This document shows positions 23,400-33,611 of a DNA stretch of 64,000 nt, in pieces. The position numbers and the translations under genes are program-made. Within the stretch, counting starts at the first letter, position 1; every line of letters starts with the position of its first letter. The notes under the pieces were generated by a model, which was not told the origin of the DNA, searched no databases, and worked only from the letters and a program-made list of their open reading frames with translations. This DNA is from Meandrina meandrites (Eukaryota > Cnidaria > Anthozoa > Scleractinia > Meandrinidae), in contig OY855905.1 of assembly GCA_963693305.1 (NCBI GenBank), positions 39,037,137 through 39,101,136 of the forward strand, read 5' to 3'.

Positions 23400-24695
23400 T
23401 TCAACACAGGAGAGGGGACTGCTCAGAAGCTTTTTATTCAGAAAAGCGTGTACTCGACATCAGACTGAGGCTGTTTGGTGAAGAACATCGAAAGACTGCT
23501 GACAGCTTCCATAAAGTAGGGGTTACACAACATTCACTGGGCGACTACATCTCCGTTCTTGAGCCCAAGAATCATGCACTTGATATCAGACGGAAACTGT
23601 TTGGTGAAAACCATTCAGAGACTGCGAACAGCTATCTTTCAGTGGGGGTTACACAACATTCAACAACATTGGAGACTACAACTCTGCTCTCGAGTCCAAA
23701 ACGGGTGCACTTGAAATCAGACGGAAAACTGTTTGGTGAGCATGACTAACAACAACCATGAAGTGAGGGTTACACAACATTCACTTGGAGACTACAACTC
23801 TGCTCTTGCCTATGAGAAGTGTTCACGTGATATCATACTGAGACTGTTTGGTAAAAAAACTTCCAACGACCACTTACAGCTACCATTCAGTAGGTGTAAC
23901 ATAAACAACATTAACTTGCCGACTACAAACACAGCATGAAAACATAACTTTACTGCGGTGTAAAGCTGAAGTAGAGCTGGCGTAAATTTGGAATTTAATC
24001 AGCTTTATGCGACCTTTACATTTTTTAAAGCTGACCTTTAAACCAGCTTTACACTCATGTCTAAAGCTGGCTTAAAGATATTGAAACATTTAAGCCACAT
24101 TTACACCAGGTTTACGCGTAAATGTCAGGTTTAACCACCTTTAAAAACCTTTAATTGATGGCGTAAAGTTGGATGACCAGCTTTAAGGAGATTTAAGCCA
24201 CCTTTAATTTTCCGTAAATCTCCATTTTCATCCGCTCTTAAGTCCAAGAAGCAAGCGCTTTATATCAGATGGAAACTGTTTGGTGAAGGATATTGATATA
24301 CTGTCTCTGATATTCAGAGACAGCTGACAGCTACCATTCAGAAGGGGTGTTACACATCATTCACTGGGCGACTACATCTCTGCTCTGGATCCGAATCCAA
24401 GCTTGTACTTGATATCAGTCTGAAACTGTTTGGTGAAGAACATTCAGAGATGGCTGAGAGCTATCATTCAGTAAGGACTACACAACATTCACTGGGCAAC
24501 TACATCTCCACTCTGAAGTCCAAGAAGCGCGCGTATGATATTAGAATGAAAGTGTTTGGTGAAGAACACTTACAGACTGCTGACAGCTACCATTCAAAAG
24601 GGGTTACACAACATTCACTGGGAGACTACATCTCTTGTCTCTAGTCAGACAAGCGTGCATTCGACATCAGAATGAAACTGTTTGGTGACTGAGGA
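23400..24695 (+). pseudogene. TPR-repeat gene remnant, ~8 units
   Basis: A tandem series of ~126-base (42-residue) units, each with LFGEEH, TADSYH, GVTQHSLGDY and an R/K-AxDIR helix: kinesin-light-chain / nephrocystin-type TPR repeats, which are abundant in cnidarian genomes. The CTGTTTGGTG marker recurs at 23471, 23597, 23729, 23844, 24276, 24426, 24552 (one-base variant) and 24678. Frames are short (23733-23939, 24450-24644) because of indels and stops, and a ~296-bp element interrupts units 4 and 5. Regular 126-base spacing survives at both ends, so decay is moderate. No start, splice pattern or effector domain was found, so this is probably a fragment carried into the intron. Confidence 0.75.
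23935..24230. mobile_element. CTTTAA-rich small insertion
   Basis: About 296 bases that split the TPR array. The ends are loosely inverted (ATGAAAA...TTTAC and GTAAA...TTTTCAT). The inside is packed with CAGCTTTA / TAAAGCTG motifs in both orientations. No target duplication could be fixed. Non-coding. Confidence 0.5.
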
Positions 24696-25240
24696 CACCC
24701 AAAAACGGTCACAGCAGTCGTTCAGTATTGTTTCTTATCAGTATCGTTTCTCACTTTTAGCTCATTACCAGGTGAGTATACTGAATCATTACGACAGTAA
24801 GTATATGAAACTTTATTTAAACAGGGTGGGTCATTCAGGTGGAAGACTGCGTTGTGGTATCTATAGGTGCGCTGCATCTAAAACTTACATCACATTAAAA
24901 TTTAAGATTAAAAATAGTACTCCTTATTACAATGCTAATACAAAAAGAGGCTAAAATATACTTTACCAAAAAGCTATTATAACAGGAAATGTTTCTCTAG
25001 GCTGTAAAATGCTGGTATGTTATCTACGCTTGCAACTTTCGCGCCTCTAAAAAGAAAGGTGTTTTTAGAAGATTTACCATTTCCGGGGATGGAGAAAGCA
25101 GAGACCGGGGATAATTTTAAGGGATAATGGGATAATTTTAAGTCTTCTTTTTTTCATATGCGAGAAATAATCAAAAGGCCCTATTGGGCCATGACTGTTT
25201 TTTTAAGCGATGACATCATCGTTTAATGTGTTCGTGCGAG

Positions 25241-26527
25241 TTCTTGTCGCTTTTATTTAACAAGTGACGAATTAAATCGTCGAAGTCGAACGTGCATCAC
25301 TTGTACAGATCTATACGGATTTACGTTGTTTTTCATTTTGTTTTACATCGGTTGTAAAAGAAGCAAGCGACAAGCAGACAAATTCAAGTTTGCGTGTTTT
25401 CGTGCTATCGTGTATACACTCTTTTCCCTGTACAGCGTGTACGATTGACGTTCAATTTCCGGAATGTGTTTTGATAGTGCCATGAGCATGATCTTGCATT
25501 CTTTGATTGCTGTGAAGATTAACGTCCCATAAACTTTATTTTGAAATCCGCTCCGTTGACCTTTGTCGAGTGACACTGATAATCTTCTGTCAGCTAGCGA
25601 TTACACAAACTTCGCTTTCAAGTCTGATTTTGTGGTCAACTCAACGGCACATGGAACGACTTTTGCGTGAAATTCGATCGCGTGTATATCTGGATAACTT
25701 TGGGGGCAAGTTGTTTCCTCTATGTATTTTTCTATTCGTGTTTGAAAACATATGATCACTTTTAACGATCCACACATCGTCTTTTATTTTAATATGCTTT
25801 TAAAATATGACTTTGCCTGTCTTCTGCGACCGCTATTTTGGTTGCTTATACTGTGAGTTCTGTTGTTCCTCTTTTACTTGCGGTAGGGTCCTCTGGCTTT
25901 TGGGATAGGTAGTCTTCTGCTAGGAATAAATCTCGCTCCAGATTTTATCTCGTCGTTGAAACTCGAGTGTTCTCCGCTGCGACCTGTGCTGATGATTTTG
26001 CTTGCATGCGATGAACATTTATCTGTTGTGGGTTATAAAACTCAGCAAGGGTACTTCTTAACTCCGAGCCCTATAAAACGTGTTTGAAATGCGTTGATTT
26101 AGGTTGTCGCTGTGAAGCACACGATGTAATTGTTCCTTCTTGTCGCTTCTATTTAACAAGTGACGAATTAAATCGTCGAAGCCGAACGTGCATCACTTGT
26201 AAAGATCTATACGGATTTACGTTGTTTTTCATTTTGTTTTGCATTGGGAGTAAAAGAAGCAAGCTCCAAGCAGACAAATTCAACTTTGCGTGTTTTTGTG
26301 CTAGCGTCTGTATTCTCTTTTCTCTGTACAGCGTTTACGATTAACGTTAAATTCCCGGAATGTGTTTTGATAGTGCCATGAGCATAAGAGGTTTCATCTT
26401 GCATTCTTTGATTGCTGTGAAGATTAAGCGTCGAATAAAATTTATTTTGAAATCGGCTAGGTTGACCTTTGTTGCGTGACACTGATAATCTTCTGTCAGC
26501 TAGCGATTACGCAAACTTCGCTTTCAA
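25241..26527 (+). repeat. ~385-bp direct repeat pair
   Basis: 25241-25621 and 26137-26527 align along their length (offset 896-906 bases) with scattered substitutions and small indels. Each begins TTCTTGTCGCTTYTATTTAA and ends AAACTTCGCTTTCAA. The second copy carries a frame (26084-26344) with a CITC motif and a hydrophobic stretch; the first copy's equivalent frame is broken. The 515-base spacer shows no repeat. Could be a local duplication or ends of an unrecognised element. Confidence 0.7.
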
Positions 26528-26797
26528 TTTCGCTTTCACCGTCACATGCAAACTTAAGAAAATTCTGTTGATTTTTCTATAGGGCAGAAACAACATACAC
26601 CTGATTTAAAGTAAAATAAAAATAAAATATGTTCACAATCGATTTTCAAATTATCATCACATACCCATCAAAACAAAACCATCAGCGCGTAAAGTACAGT
26701 GGTCTGTCATCGGTCTTAATAAACTGCAACATCAAAGTGAGAGTGGCATTACATGTAGGTCTGCCAACCATCTGTCAACGGCCTTTTGTTTACATCT

Positions 26798-26926
26798 TGT
26801 AGTGTATTTAATACATAAACAGTGTGCAAACTCCGAGTTACAACACACACATGGCAAGAACTCAACTAACTCGATCAAGACGGCCTTCTTGTCACGTGAC
26901 GACTCTACTAGTCCCAGGACTCCACA
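26798..26926 (-). repeat. 3' LTR of Gypsy element
   Basis: 129 bp, TG...CA. Identical to the other LTR at nearly all shared positions except for a ~27-base segment (about 26816-26842) present only here and a couple of substitutions. The element's own minus-strand sense makes this the 3' LTR, and it adjoins the polypurine tract. Confidence 0.88.
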
Positions 26927-27043
26927 TTCCTCCCCCCCCCCCCAAGTTCTTAAACAAGCAAGAAAATAAACGACAACGAGAAAAAAAAAGTTAACATCTC
27001 TGCCCTAAAACTTAAAACTGTTCACGGGGAGGGAATGAGTCCA

Positions 27044-27442
27044 TTAGTAAAAACGCTGTGGAGGGTTTCTATTCCTCGCTGGGTACCGCCTGATAGGGGT
27101 GGTTGGCCCTGAGTCCTGAACCATTGTTGTACTGGGTGTCTCTCTGTCTCCGTGGGCAACTTCGGGGTCATTTACATCAGGCACGATTATCTCCGGATCC
27201 ACAACTTCCTGCTGCAATGGGCTAGTAACACCGGGGTTGAAACTTTCTGTGGGTCGGGCAACTAGTTGATCGTGGTGTCTTCGAACCACAGTTCCATCTT
27301 CCAACTCAATTTTCGAAGACACGGGACCAGTTTCCTGGATGATAGTCCCTGGAATCCACTTGGGGCCTCGGGAGTAGTTTCGAACATTCACTACATTCCC
27401 GACTTCCACTTGACGCATTCGGCTATGCTGATCATGCTGCAT
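27044..27442 (-). pseudogene. Gypsy integrase C-terminal tail
   Basis: A 132-residue frame with the SH3-like GNVVNVRNYSRGPKWIPGTI segment typical of integrase C-terminal domains, then an acidic linker and the ending RYPARNRNPPQRFY. Phase differs from the integrase core by a single-base length change in the homopolymer at 27562-27568. It is the last coding part before the polypurine tract and 3' LTR. Confidence 0.82.
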
Positions 27443-27545
27443 TTTCTGTCTTGACTGTGCTGTATGTACCTTTGCCGCTACATCTGGTCGCAGCAGATCG
27501 AGATGTGACCTCAGACTTCGTCCCCAGCGTAACTGAGCAGGAGAC

Positions 27546-29375
27546 TCACCCGTGGTGCTTTGGGGGGGTAATGCGATAACTCAATAGGAATCGAGCTAAC
27601 TTGGTCTCGACAGTACCATCACCTTGCTTCTTCATCCCTTGTTTAAAAGTCTGCACGGCTCGTTCTACAAGGCCATTTGATGATGGGTGATAAGGAGCAG
27701 AGGTAATGTGTTTGATGCCATTTTTCTGTAGAAATGACTTGAACTCGCTGCTCACAAAATTGGACCCATTGTCTGACACTACAATCTCTGGTAGGCCGTG
27801 TGAAGCAAAGGTTGTCCTCAGCTTTTCAATGGTTGCGCTGGAAGTGGCAGAATTCACACAATGGATATCCATCCATTTAGAATGCGCATCAATAATTAGG
27901 AGAAACATCTTGCCCATAAAAGGACCGGCATAATCTACATGTACTCGAAACCAAGGGCGGCCTGGCCATTCCCAAGGGTGCAATGGCGAACTGGGTGGCT
28001 TCTTTTGGTGACTTTGGCAGGTAACACAGCTTTTCACCTTTTCTTCCAAACGTGAATCCATTTTTGGCCACCACACATAGCTCCTAGCTAGGCTTTTCAT
28101 CCTAACAATTCCAGGGTGGGACTCATGTAGTATGCTCAACACTTCCTCTCTCCCTTGTGGGGGTATCACGACACGGGATCCCCAAAGTAGGCAGCCAGCA
28201 TGTACACTCAATTCCTCTCTTCCAGCAAAATAAGGCTTTAGGGCTTCTTCGTCGACTGCCATGGGCCATCCGTGAAGGACGAACTGAAGAACTTGAGAAA
28301 GTACTGGATCACGGCTTGTCCACAGCTTCACTTTGGTGGCATCCACTGGGCTGGTATTGATGGTCTCTAGAAGGTGAACAATGTCCCCTGGGATGGGCGT
28401 GGTCTCTGGAACAACTGGAAGGGGTAGACGACTGAGGGCGTCTGCATTTCCATTCTGTTCACCAGGGCGATAAATAAGCTCATACTCATATGCAAGCAAA
28501 GTCAATGCCCATCGTTGCATCCTACTTGAGGCCATTAGAGGTGTGGCCCGTTCAGGGTTAAGCAGCCCCAAAAGTGGTTTGTGATCTGTGTAGATCTTGA
28601 AATGACGTCCAAAAAGAAATTGATGAAACTTCTTCACGGCAAAAACTACAGCTAGTGCCTCTTTATCTAGGTGGCCATAGTTCCTCTCCGCTGTGGAGAG
28701 TGTTCGTGAGGCATATGCAACTGGTTTCTCTGAGCCATCTTTCATAACATGGGCTAGGACTGCCCCAATACCATAGGGTGAAGCATCACAAGATACCACC
28801 AACTCTTTCTCAGGATCATAATGCACTAGTACATCTGATGATCGAAGTCGATTCTTGGCCTTATCAAATGCCTCTTGTTGCTCTGCACCCCATTTCCAAC
28901 AGATATCTTTCCTCAGAAGCTCGTGCAGTGGCTCCAGGGTGGACGATAGGTCGGGCATGAACTTGCCATAGAAGTTAAGCATCCCTAGAAAAGACTTCAG
29001 CTCAGAGGGATTAGTTGGGGTTGGGGCCTCCTTGATGGCCTTCACCTTTGCATCAACAGGATGGAACCCTTCTGCGTCAATGCGGTGCCCCAGGCACTCC
29101 ATAACGGGCTTCATAAATTGGCACTTTTCAGCTTTGAGCTGCAACCCGGCATCAGAAAGGCGTCCTAAAACTTTCTCGATGTTGTCTAGGTGCTCGTCCG
29201 TGCTGGGCCCTGTGATGAGAATATTATCTAGCAAAACTCCTGTCGAAGGGATTCCTTGCAGCAAACCCTCCATGGTTCTCTGGAAGATGCCGGGCGCTGA
29301 AGAGACCCCATACGGAAGGCGGTTATATCTAAAAAGGCCTTGAATTCTCGTCCACAAGCATCTGCTCATAAGCAT
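27546..29375 (-). pseudogene. Gypsy pol: RT, RNase H, integrase
   Basis: A 609-residue frame. RT palm: GLFRYNRLPYGVSSAP, but the catalytic box reads LLDN at 29223-29234 where family members have two adjacent Asp, so the polymerase is dead. RNase H has CDASPYGIGAVL, YGHLDKEALAV and YTDHKPL. Integrase: zinc-binding His-His-Cys-Cys (HESHPG ... CVTC), then the core with VHVDYAG, VVSDNGSNF and SSNGLVERA, all three acidic residues present. The frame ends at 27546 after a run of seven C/G (27562-27568), where phase changes into the C-terminal part at 27044-27442. The start is not a real initiation site; it is where this phase opens. Confidence 0.88.
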
Positions 29376-30165
29376 GGCTCAAGTCTAACTCAGTAAACAT
29401 TTGACCTCCAGCCAACTTTGTGTATAGATCATCAAGCTTGGGAATAGGGTAGCCATCCAATTTGGAGACCTTATTAACGGTAAGCTTGTAATCTCCACAG
29501 ACTCTTACTGTGCCATCACCCTTCATGACTGGGACAATGGGTGTGGCCCACTCTGAATATTGGACGGGTTCAATGGTCCCTGCCTTCTCAAGTCTTTCCA
29601 GGTCTTGCTCAATTTTCTCCCTGAGAGCATATGGCACTGGTCTGGCTTTATGGAAAATGGGGGTGGCTGTGGGATCCACATGGATTTTGGCCTTTGTCCC
29701 CTGTAGGGTCCCCAGACCCTTCCCAAATAGCTGTGCATGTTTCTGCAAAATCTCTCCGAGTCGCTTGTGATGCGAAGTAAGTTGCTTAATCCTTGGCCAA
29801 TTTAGCTTAATTTCTTCCAGCCAATTCCTTCCTAACAGAGCTGGGCCTTCTCCACTTACAACTAACAATGGCAGGGAGTATTTGCCTCCTTCATAATCTA
29901 TGTCAACTGTACACACCCCCTCGGGCTTGACCTCTTCCCCAGTGTATGTGCGAAGGACAATTCCTGATTTCTCCAATGGGGGTGCCCTGTTTTCTGAGAC
30001 AAGGTTTTTGTAGGTGCCCTCACTAATCACTGACAATGAAGCCCCTGTGTCAACTTCCATTTCTAGTGCTTGCCCACCAACACTCAGTTGTACTTTGTAC
30101 GGTGAGGGTCGTTTACTGCCAAGGGTAAACAACGAATATGCACCCACACCCTGTTCTCTCTCCAT
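29329..30165 (-). pseudogene. Gypsy pol: protease and start of RT
   Basis: A 278-residue frame. An aspartic protease is seen at about residues 25-110 with the active-site triad D39-T40-G41 (EVDTGASLSV) and a later LLGRNWL flap-distal motif. The RT fingers follow from about residue 165: ARPVPYALREKIEQDLERL, then YSEWATPIVPV, VCGDY and LDGYPIPKLDDL. The first catalytic Asp of the palm is in FTELDLSHAYEQ. The frame ends at 29329-29341, just after this motif, where the rest of RT continues in another frame with several residues missing. The break destroys the polyprotein. The ATG used is only the first in this frame; the native protein probably continued from gag. Confidence 0.85.
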
Positions 30166-30268
30166 TGCCTCCTCTCCTCCCTCTAGGAGATGGGTATCCT
30201 GTGGGGTGTCCGCCTTCTTATTATTACTGTGAGGTGGTAGTTTCCCCTTCTTTTTTGGCCTGGCACAC

Positions 30269-30955
30269 TCAAGATAGGTGACCTAACTTTCCACAAGCAT
30301 AACATTTCGCATCCTTAAAATGACAGCTTTTGGGGTAGTGATTACCGCCACAGCGATAACAACTAATTTCGCCACCCTTTTCCACTTTAAAATCGACTTT
30401 GTTGACCGGGGTATCCCCTTCCTGAGAGTCCCCCTTTTGTATCTCCGAGGCATCCTTATCTGCGGCGTCAATTGCGAGAGCCAGATCGAGCGCTCGCTTC
30501 AGGGTTAATTTCGGTTCGGCTAGTAAACGACGCTGTATTCTGATGTCGTGAACACCACACACAAGCCGATCACGTAGCATTTCATCTAATGTTGTCCCAA
30601 ATTCACAGTGTTCGGTCAGGTGCCTCAACTCAGCTAAAAACATGGCAATGGTCTCACCTGGTTGTTGAGAGCGAGTGTTAAACTTGAATCGTTGAACAAT
30701 AGCGGAAGGCTTGGGCATGAAATGTTCCTGGGCGAGTTTCGCTAAGTCCTCATAGCTTTTATCCTTCGGTTCTTCCGGAGCAACCAGACTTTGTATAAGC
30801 TTGTAGGTTTTGGCTCCCACACTAACCAGGAAAATGGATCTTTTCTTGCCAGGATCCGTAATCTCGTTGGCTTCAAAGAAGTGGTTAACACGCTCAATGT
30901 AATGGCGCCAATCTTCCGTTTTGTTGTATTCATCTAATTTCCCAAATGTAGGCAT
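30269..30955 (-). pseudogene. Gypsy gag, ends in premature stop
   Basis: A 228-residue frame starting MPTFGKLDEYNKTEDWRHY. The capsid-like region (about residues 10-170) contains FFEANEI and QPGETIAMFLAELRHL, usual for retrotransposon Gag. Near the C-terminus are two zinc knuckles: CYRCGGNHYPKSC (spacing C-2-C-3-H-4-C) and CYACGKLGHLS, cut by a TGA at 30269-30271 before its last Cys. The next frame (protease) is not in the same phase, with a shift near 30245, so gag and pol are uncoupled unless a frameshift is used. Gag would package element RNA in cytoplasmic particles. The start is the first ATG after the 5' LTR region. Confidence 0.85.
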
Positions 30956-31028
30956 TTTCCGTGCAGACTTCGCTTCACTCTAGTCTACCTGGTCGTGGTC
31001 GTTCGATCACGTTCCTCGTCGCCAAAAA

Positions 31029-31130
31029 TGCAGTGTATTTAATACAACACACACATGGCAAGAACTCAACGAACTCGATCAAGACGGCCTTCTTGTCACG
31101 TGACGACTCTACTAGTCCCAGGACTCCACA
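31029..31130 (-). repeat. 5' LTR of Gypsy element
   Basis: 102 bp, TG...CA, followed by CATCT. Differs from the 3' LTR by the absence of a ~27-base block and two or so substitutions. Since LTRs are made identical at insertion, the length difference arose after it. Confidence 0.88.
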
Positions 31131-31196
31131 CATCTGACCAAGTGAAGGAGTGAAGGAAGGATGGCTTCAAATCGCCCCTCAATCCGTAACTCCCGT

Positions 31197-32520
31197 TTTG
31201 CATACGCAAAAACAGTCGTAAAAATGGCGAACATGCGGGAAAACGAAATGATAAAACACTTGGGAAACAAAATGACAAAACAAGCGGGAAGACAAAATTA
31301 CAAAACAGGTGGGAAAACAAAATGACAGAACAAAATATTATTTATGTTTTTTTTACCAAAAAAGAACGTCCTCCCCATTTTTGACACAAATGAACGCAAG
31401 AGGAATTGAGCGTTACTCGAAGCACTCGTCCCCCACCTTCTTGCGCCGACCGTTAAATTGCGCTGTTTTCCATTTCTTTTGTGATTTATTGCCCGCTTTC
31501 TACGATCTAAGAACAATGTCAGAAAATAGAGTACATCTTTCTTGCGACAAAAACGCTGAAAATGGAAATACCGGAATGTTTGTAACGAAATAGCATTCCC
31601 AAGGTAAATTACACCAAGGTAAACTCACGGCGGGAATACGTTACCGGGGGTGTTTGCCGTCACAGACTTAATACTTTACCAAGGTCATTAATCTTTCATA
31701 CTGTTTTCGGCGCGAAATGCGAAAATGGATAATTCGAGGGTGCTTGCTAGCATCATCTCGCTTTTATTATTTATACTGTTTCGACAGTCCTCTATTGCTT
31801 TGTTATGTCAGTGTTTCAGACACCGAAGAATTAGAAGGCGAAGACTCCGTTTTTATAAATCTCCTTGTTGGATGTTTCTAGGCCTAGAGATTAAATCGAA
31901 ATACATATAAGAAAATGCACTATAGATCTTCCTTGACTTGTGTTGTATTTAAAAGCCAAATTTCCAAAAAAAGTAGCTTATACTTACAAATCAGCAAGCC
32001 ATCCAGCCATGATTCTAGAAAGACCACGCTTTTGCTGCCTTGAACACGCAAAGTTGACCTCCGGAAATCTAAACCATATTTAATTTCAAATTTCTCTGTT
32101 TATTTTATTTGCTTATCTTTGAGGTTTGCCTCGCGATCGGTCATTTTATCTTGGGGTACTTGAAAAACCTACCTATTTACCTCGGTAACTTGCATGGGCG
32201 ATTCTTTTGTTCTTTTTGATGTATCCATGGAAATACACCGCGATAAATTTACCTTGGGAAATGTTGGTCACACACGATTTGTGAGTTTTCCGAGGTAAAG
32301 AGCCCATTTACCACGGTAAAAGGACGATGTGTAACCGCAACTGTATAAGTTTGACACACTACACTTGACACTAAGCTATAGCTATTCCGTACTTGAAACC
32401 CTACACTCGGCTACACAGATCAAGTAATTTGTTCCAGTCAACTCTTGTCATGTTAATTGCATTTTATGCAGTCATGAAAAACCTTTCGGTAACCATTCTC
32501 GTAGCCTGCGAGCAGGCTCC
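31197..32520 (+). repeat. Dispersed repeat family A, copy 3
   Basis: The least interrupted copy. It runs from ATGGCGAACATGCGGGAAAA through the ACGTCCTC block (31368), a small frame MDNSRVLASIISLLLFI (31725-31910), the TTTACCTTGG block (32250) and TTTTATGCAGTCATGAAAAA (32463). It preserves the empty sites for two of the elements inserted in copy 1. Frames are short; the hydrophobic-then-Arg-rich peptide at 31725 is shared with copy 1 (near 12488), suggesting old coding content. Confidence 0.6.
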
Positions 32521-32652
32521 TAAAGAAATCGGCGAGCAAAGCGAGCCGAGAAGAGCAATCCTCAACTCGAAAAAAATCTCTTGAACTTTTCTAAGCGCAA
32601 TAATCAGGAAAAGAAGAGCTACAATCGAAGCGATCACGCGTTCAGGATCCAT
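32464..32652 (-). other. Small frame resembling the family A peptide
   Basis: The minus-strand frame starting MDPERVIASIVALLFLI resembles the plus-strand MDNSRVLASIISLLLFI at 31725. The two converge, about 0.9 kb apart. It may be the start of a transposon protein (a short hydrophobic segment followed by Arg), but no known domain is visible and the frame is only 63 codons. Confidence 0.3.
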
Positions 32653-33611
32653 GGTGGATTTCTTGTCATGCGAGGGGAAAAAGAAACATTTGAGAAACGT
32701 CCTGACTGTCACGCGAAAGGAAAAAGAAACGTTTAAGGGATGTCTATATTTATTCTCGCGTTTCGTTTACTAACGCAGCGGACTGATTTTATCTCGGTGT
32801 GCTGATAAACATTTCTCGATTATCAAAATCTATAATCAGAGGGCTAGTTTCGTGGTCTGTATGTTTTTTTCACTTCTAAAATAAAAGTTGACTAAGAATC
32901 TAACATTTCGCAATGATTGGAAGTAAAATCATAAAACGCATGGGTCTATTTGGAAAGGAAGGTTTTTTTAAAATAAAAGTTAATAAAATAGTTAGGTGCC
33001 ATGTTCACGGCAAAGCCACTGCCCGGCTACTTTTCACATGCGAACAGAAATCAAGTTATCGCCGCGTAGAACACAAAGCAAACTACTCCCCAGCAGTTAG
33101 AAAGGAGTAATTCAAAGTATAAACGAAAGAGATAAATTATATTTGACGAGTTTTATTAGATTCGGTGGACAGAAATTTCTTTTAAAATGTGTAAACAACT
33201 GAAGGACTAACTGAGACCGTTTGACCTTCTATCGTTTGTCGGATGCCACGCTACTTAAATACGCACTATCAAAACAATTTCAGGAAATTAAATGTCAATC
33301 AAATGCGTTTTCGATGAGGTATCAGAACACGCATAAAAAGAAAATTCACACAATCACAAATCACGCATTTTGTTCTTTTAGCGATAAGTTAGTAAACAAG
33401 TCGACGGTTTGCAAGAGTAGCAAATCCAGATCAGCCAATGAATGGCGGTCAACATTGTCCATTTCCATCGACAAGCGCCATATTTTATCGTCCAGCTACT
33501 ACTACTGGCGAGAAGCACGCCATCGCCTCAGTCTTCAGTTCCAAGTGATGTCGAAGTACTTGCTACGGCAAACACAAAAACGAAAAAACCTTGCGTTAAG
33601 TCTGCTGACTG
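32521..33611. other. Intron, unassigned
   Basis: Contains an AGCCTGCGAGCAGGCT palindrome at the family A boundary (32504-32519). The plus-strand frame that later encodes the LINE RT is open from 33221, but its first ~128 codons do not resemble RT, so this is probably chance open sequence upstream of the truncation point. Confidence 0.35.

Larger units (their letters stand above)
22700..25195 (+). repeat. Family A copy 2, split by insertion
   Basis: The start motif (ATCAAAGGCTCTTTGGGCTG, 22712) and the block beginning TAAAATATACTTTACC (24952) to about 25160 match consecutive parts of copy 1 (11766-12030). About 2.2 kb between them, including the TPR array, is absent from copy 1, so it is either an insertion here or a deletion there. 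Confidence 0.5.
26798..31130 (-). mobile_element. Ty3/Gypsy retrotransposon, full length
   Basis: A complete LTR element on the minus strand, flanked by the 5-base duplication CATCT (26793-26797, 31131-31135). LTRs are short (129 and 102 bp) and have TG...CA ends. Reading inward from the 5' LTR (31029) there is a TGG-starting primer-binding-like stretch (around 31025), then gag, protease, RT, RNase H, integrase and a C-terminal tail with RYPARNRNPPQRF. A G-rich polypurine tract (26927-26945) abuts the 3' LTR. Domain order (integrase after RNase H) defines Gypsy; tail and short LTRs suggest the Mag/K02A2.6-like group (inference). Mutations have disabled the copy (see its genes). It is inserted in the host gene's long intron in antisense. 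Confidence 0.92.

Noticed and set aside
23169..23468. 99-codon frame
   Set aside because: Produced by the ACTATTCG repeat tract; composition is low-complexity.
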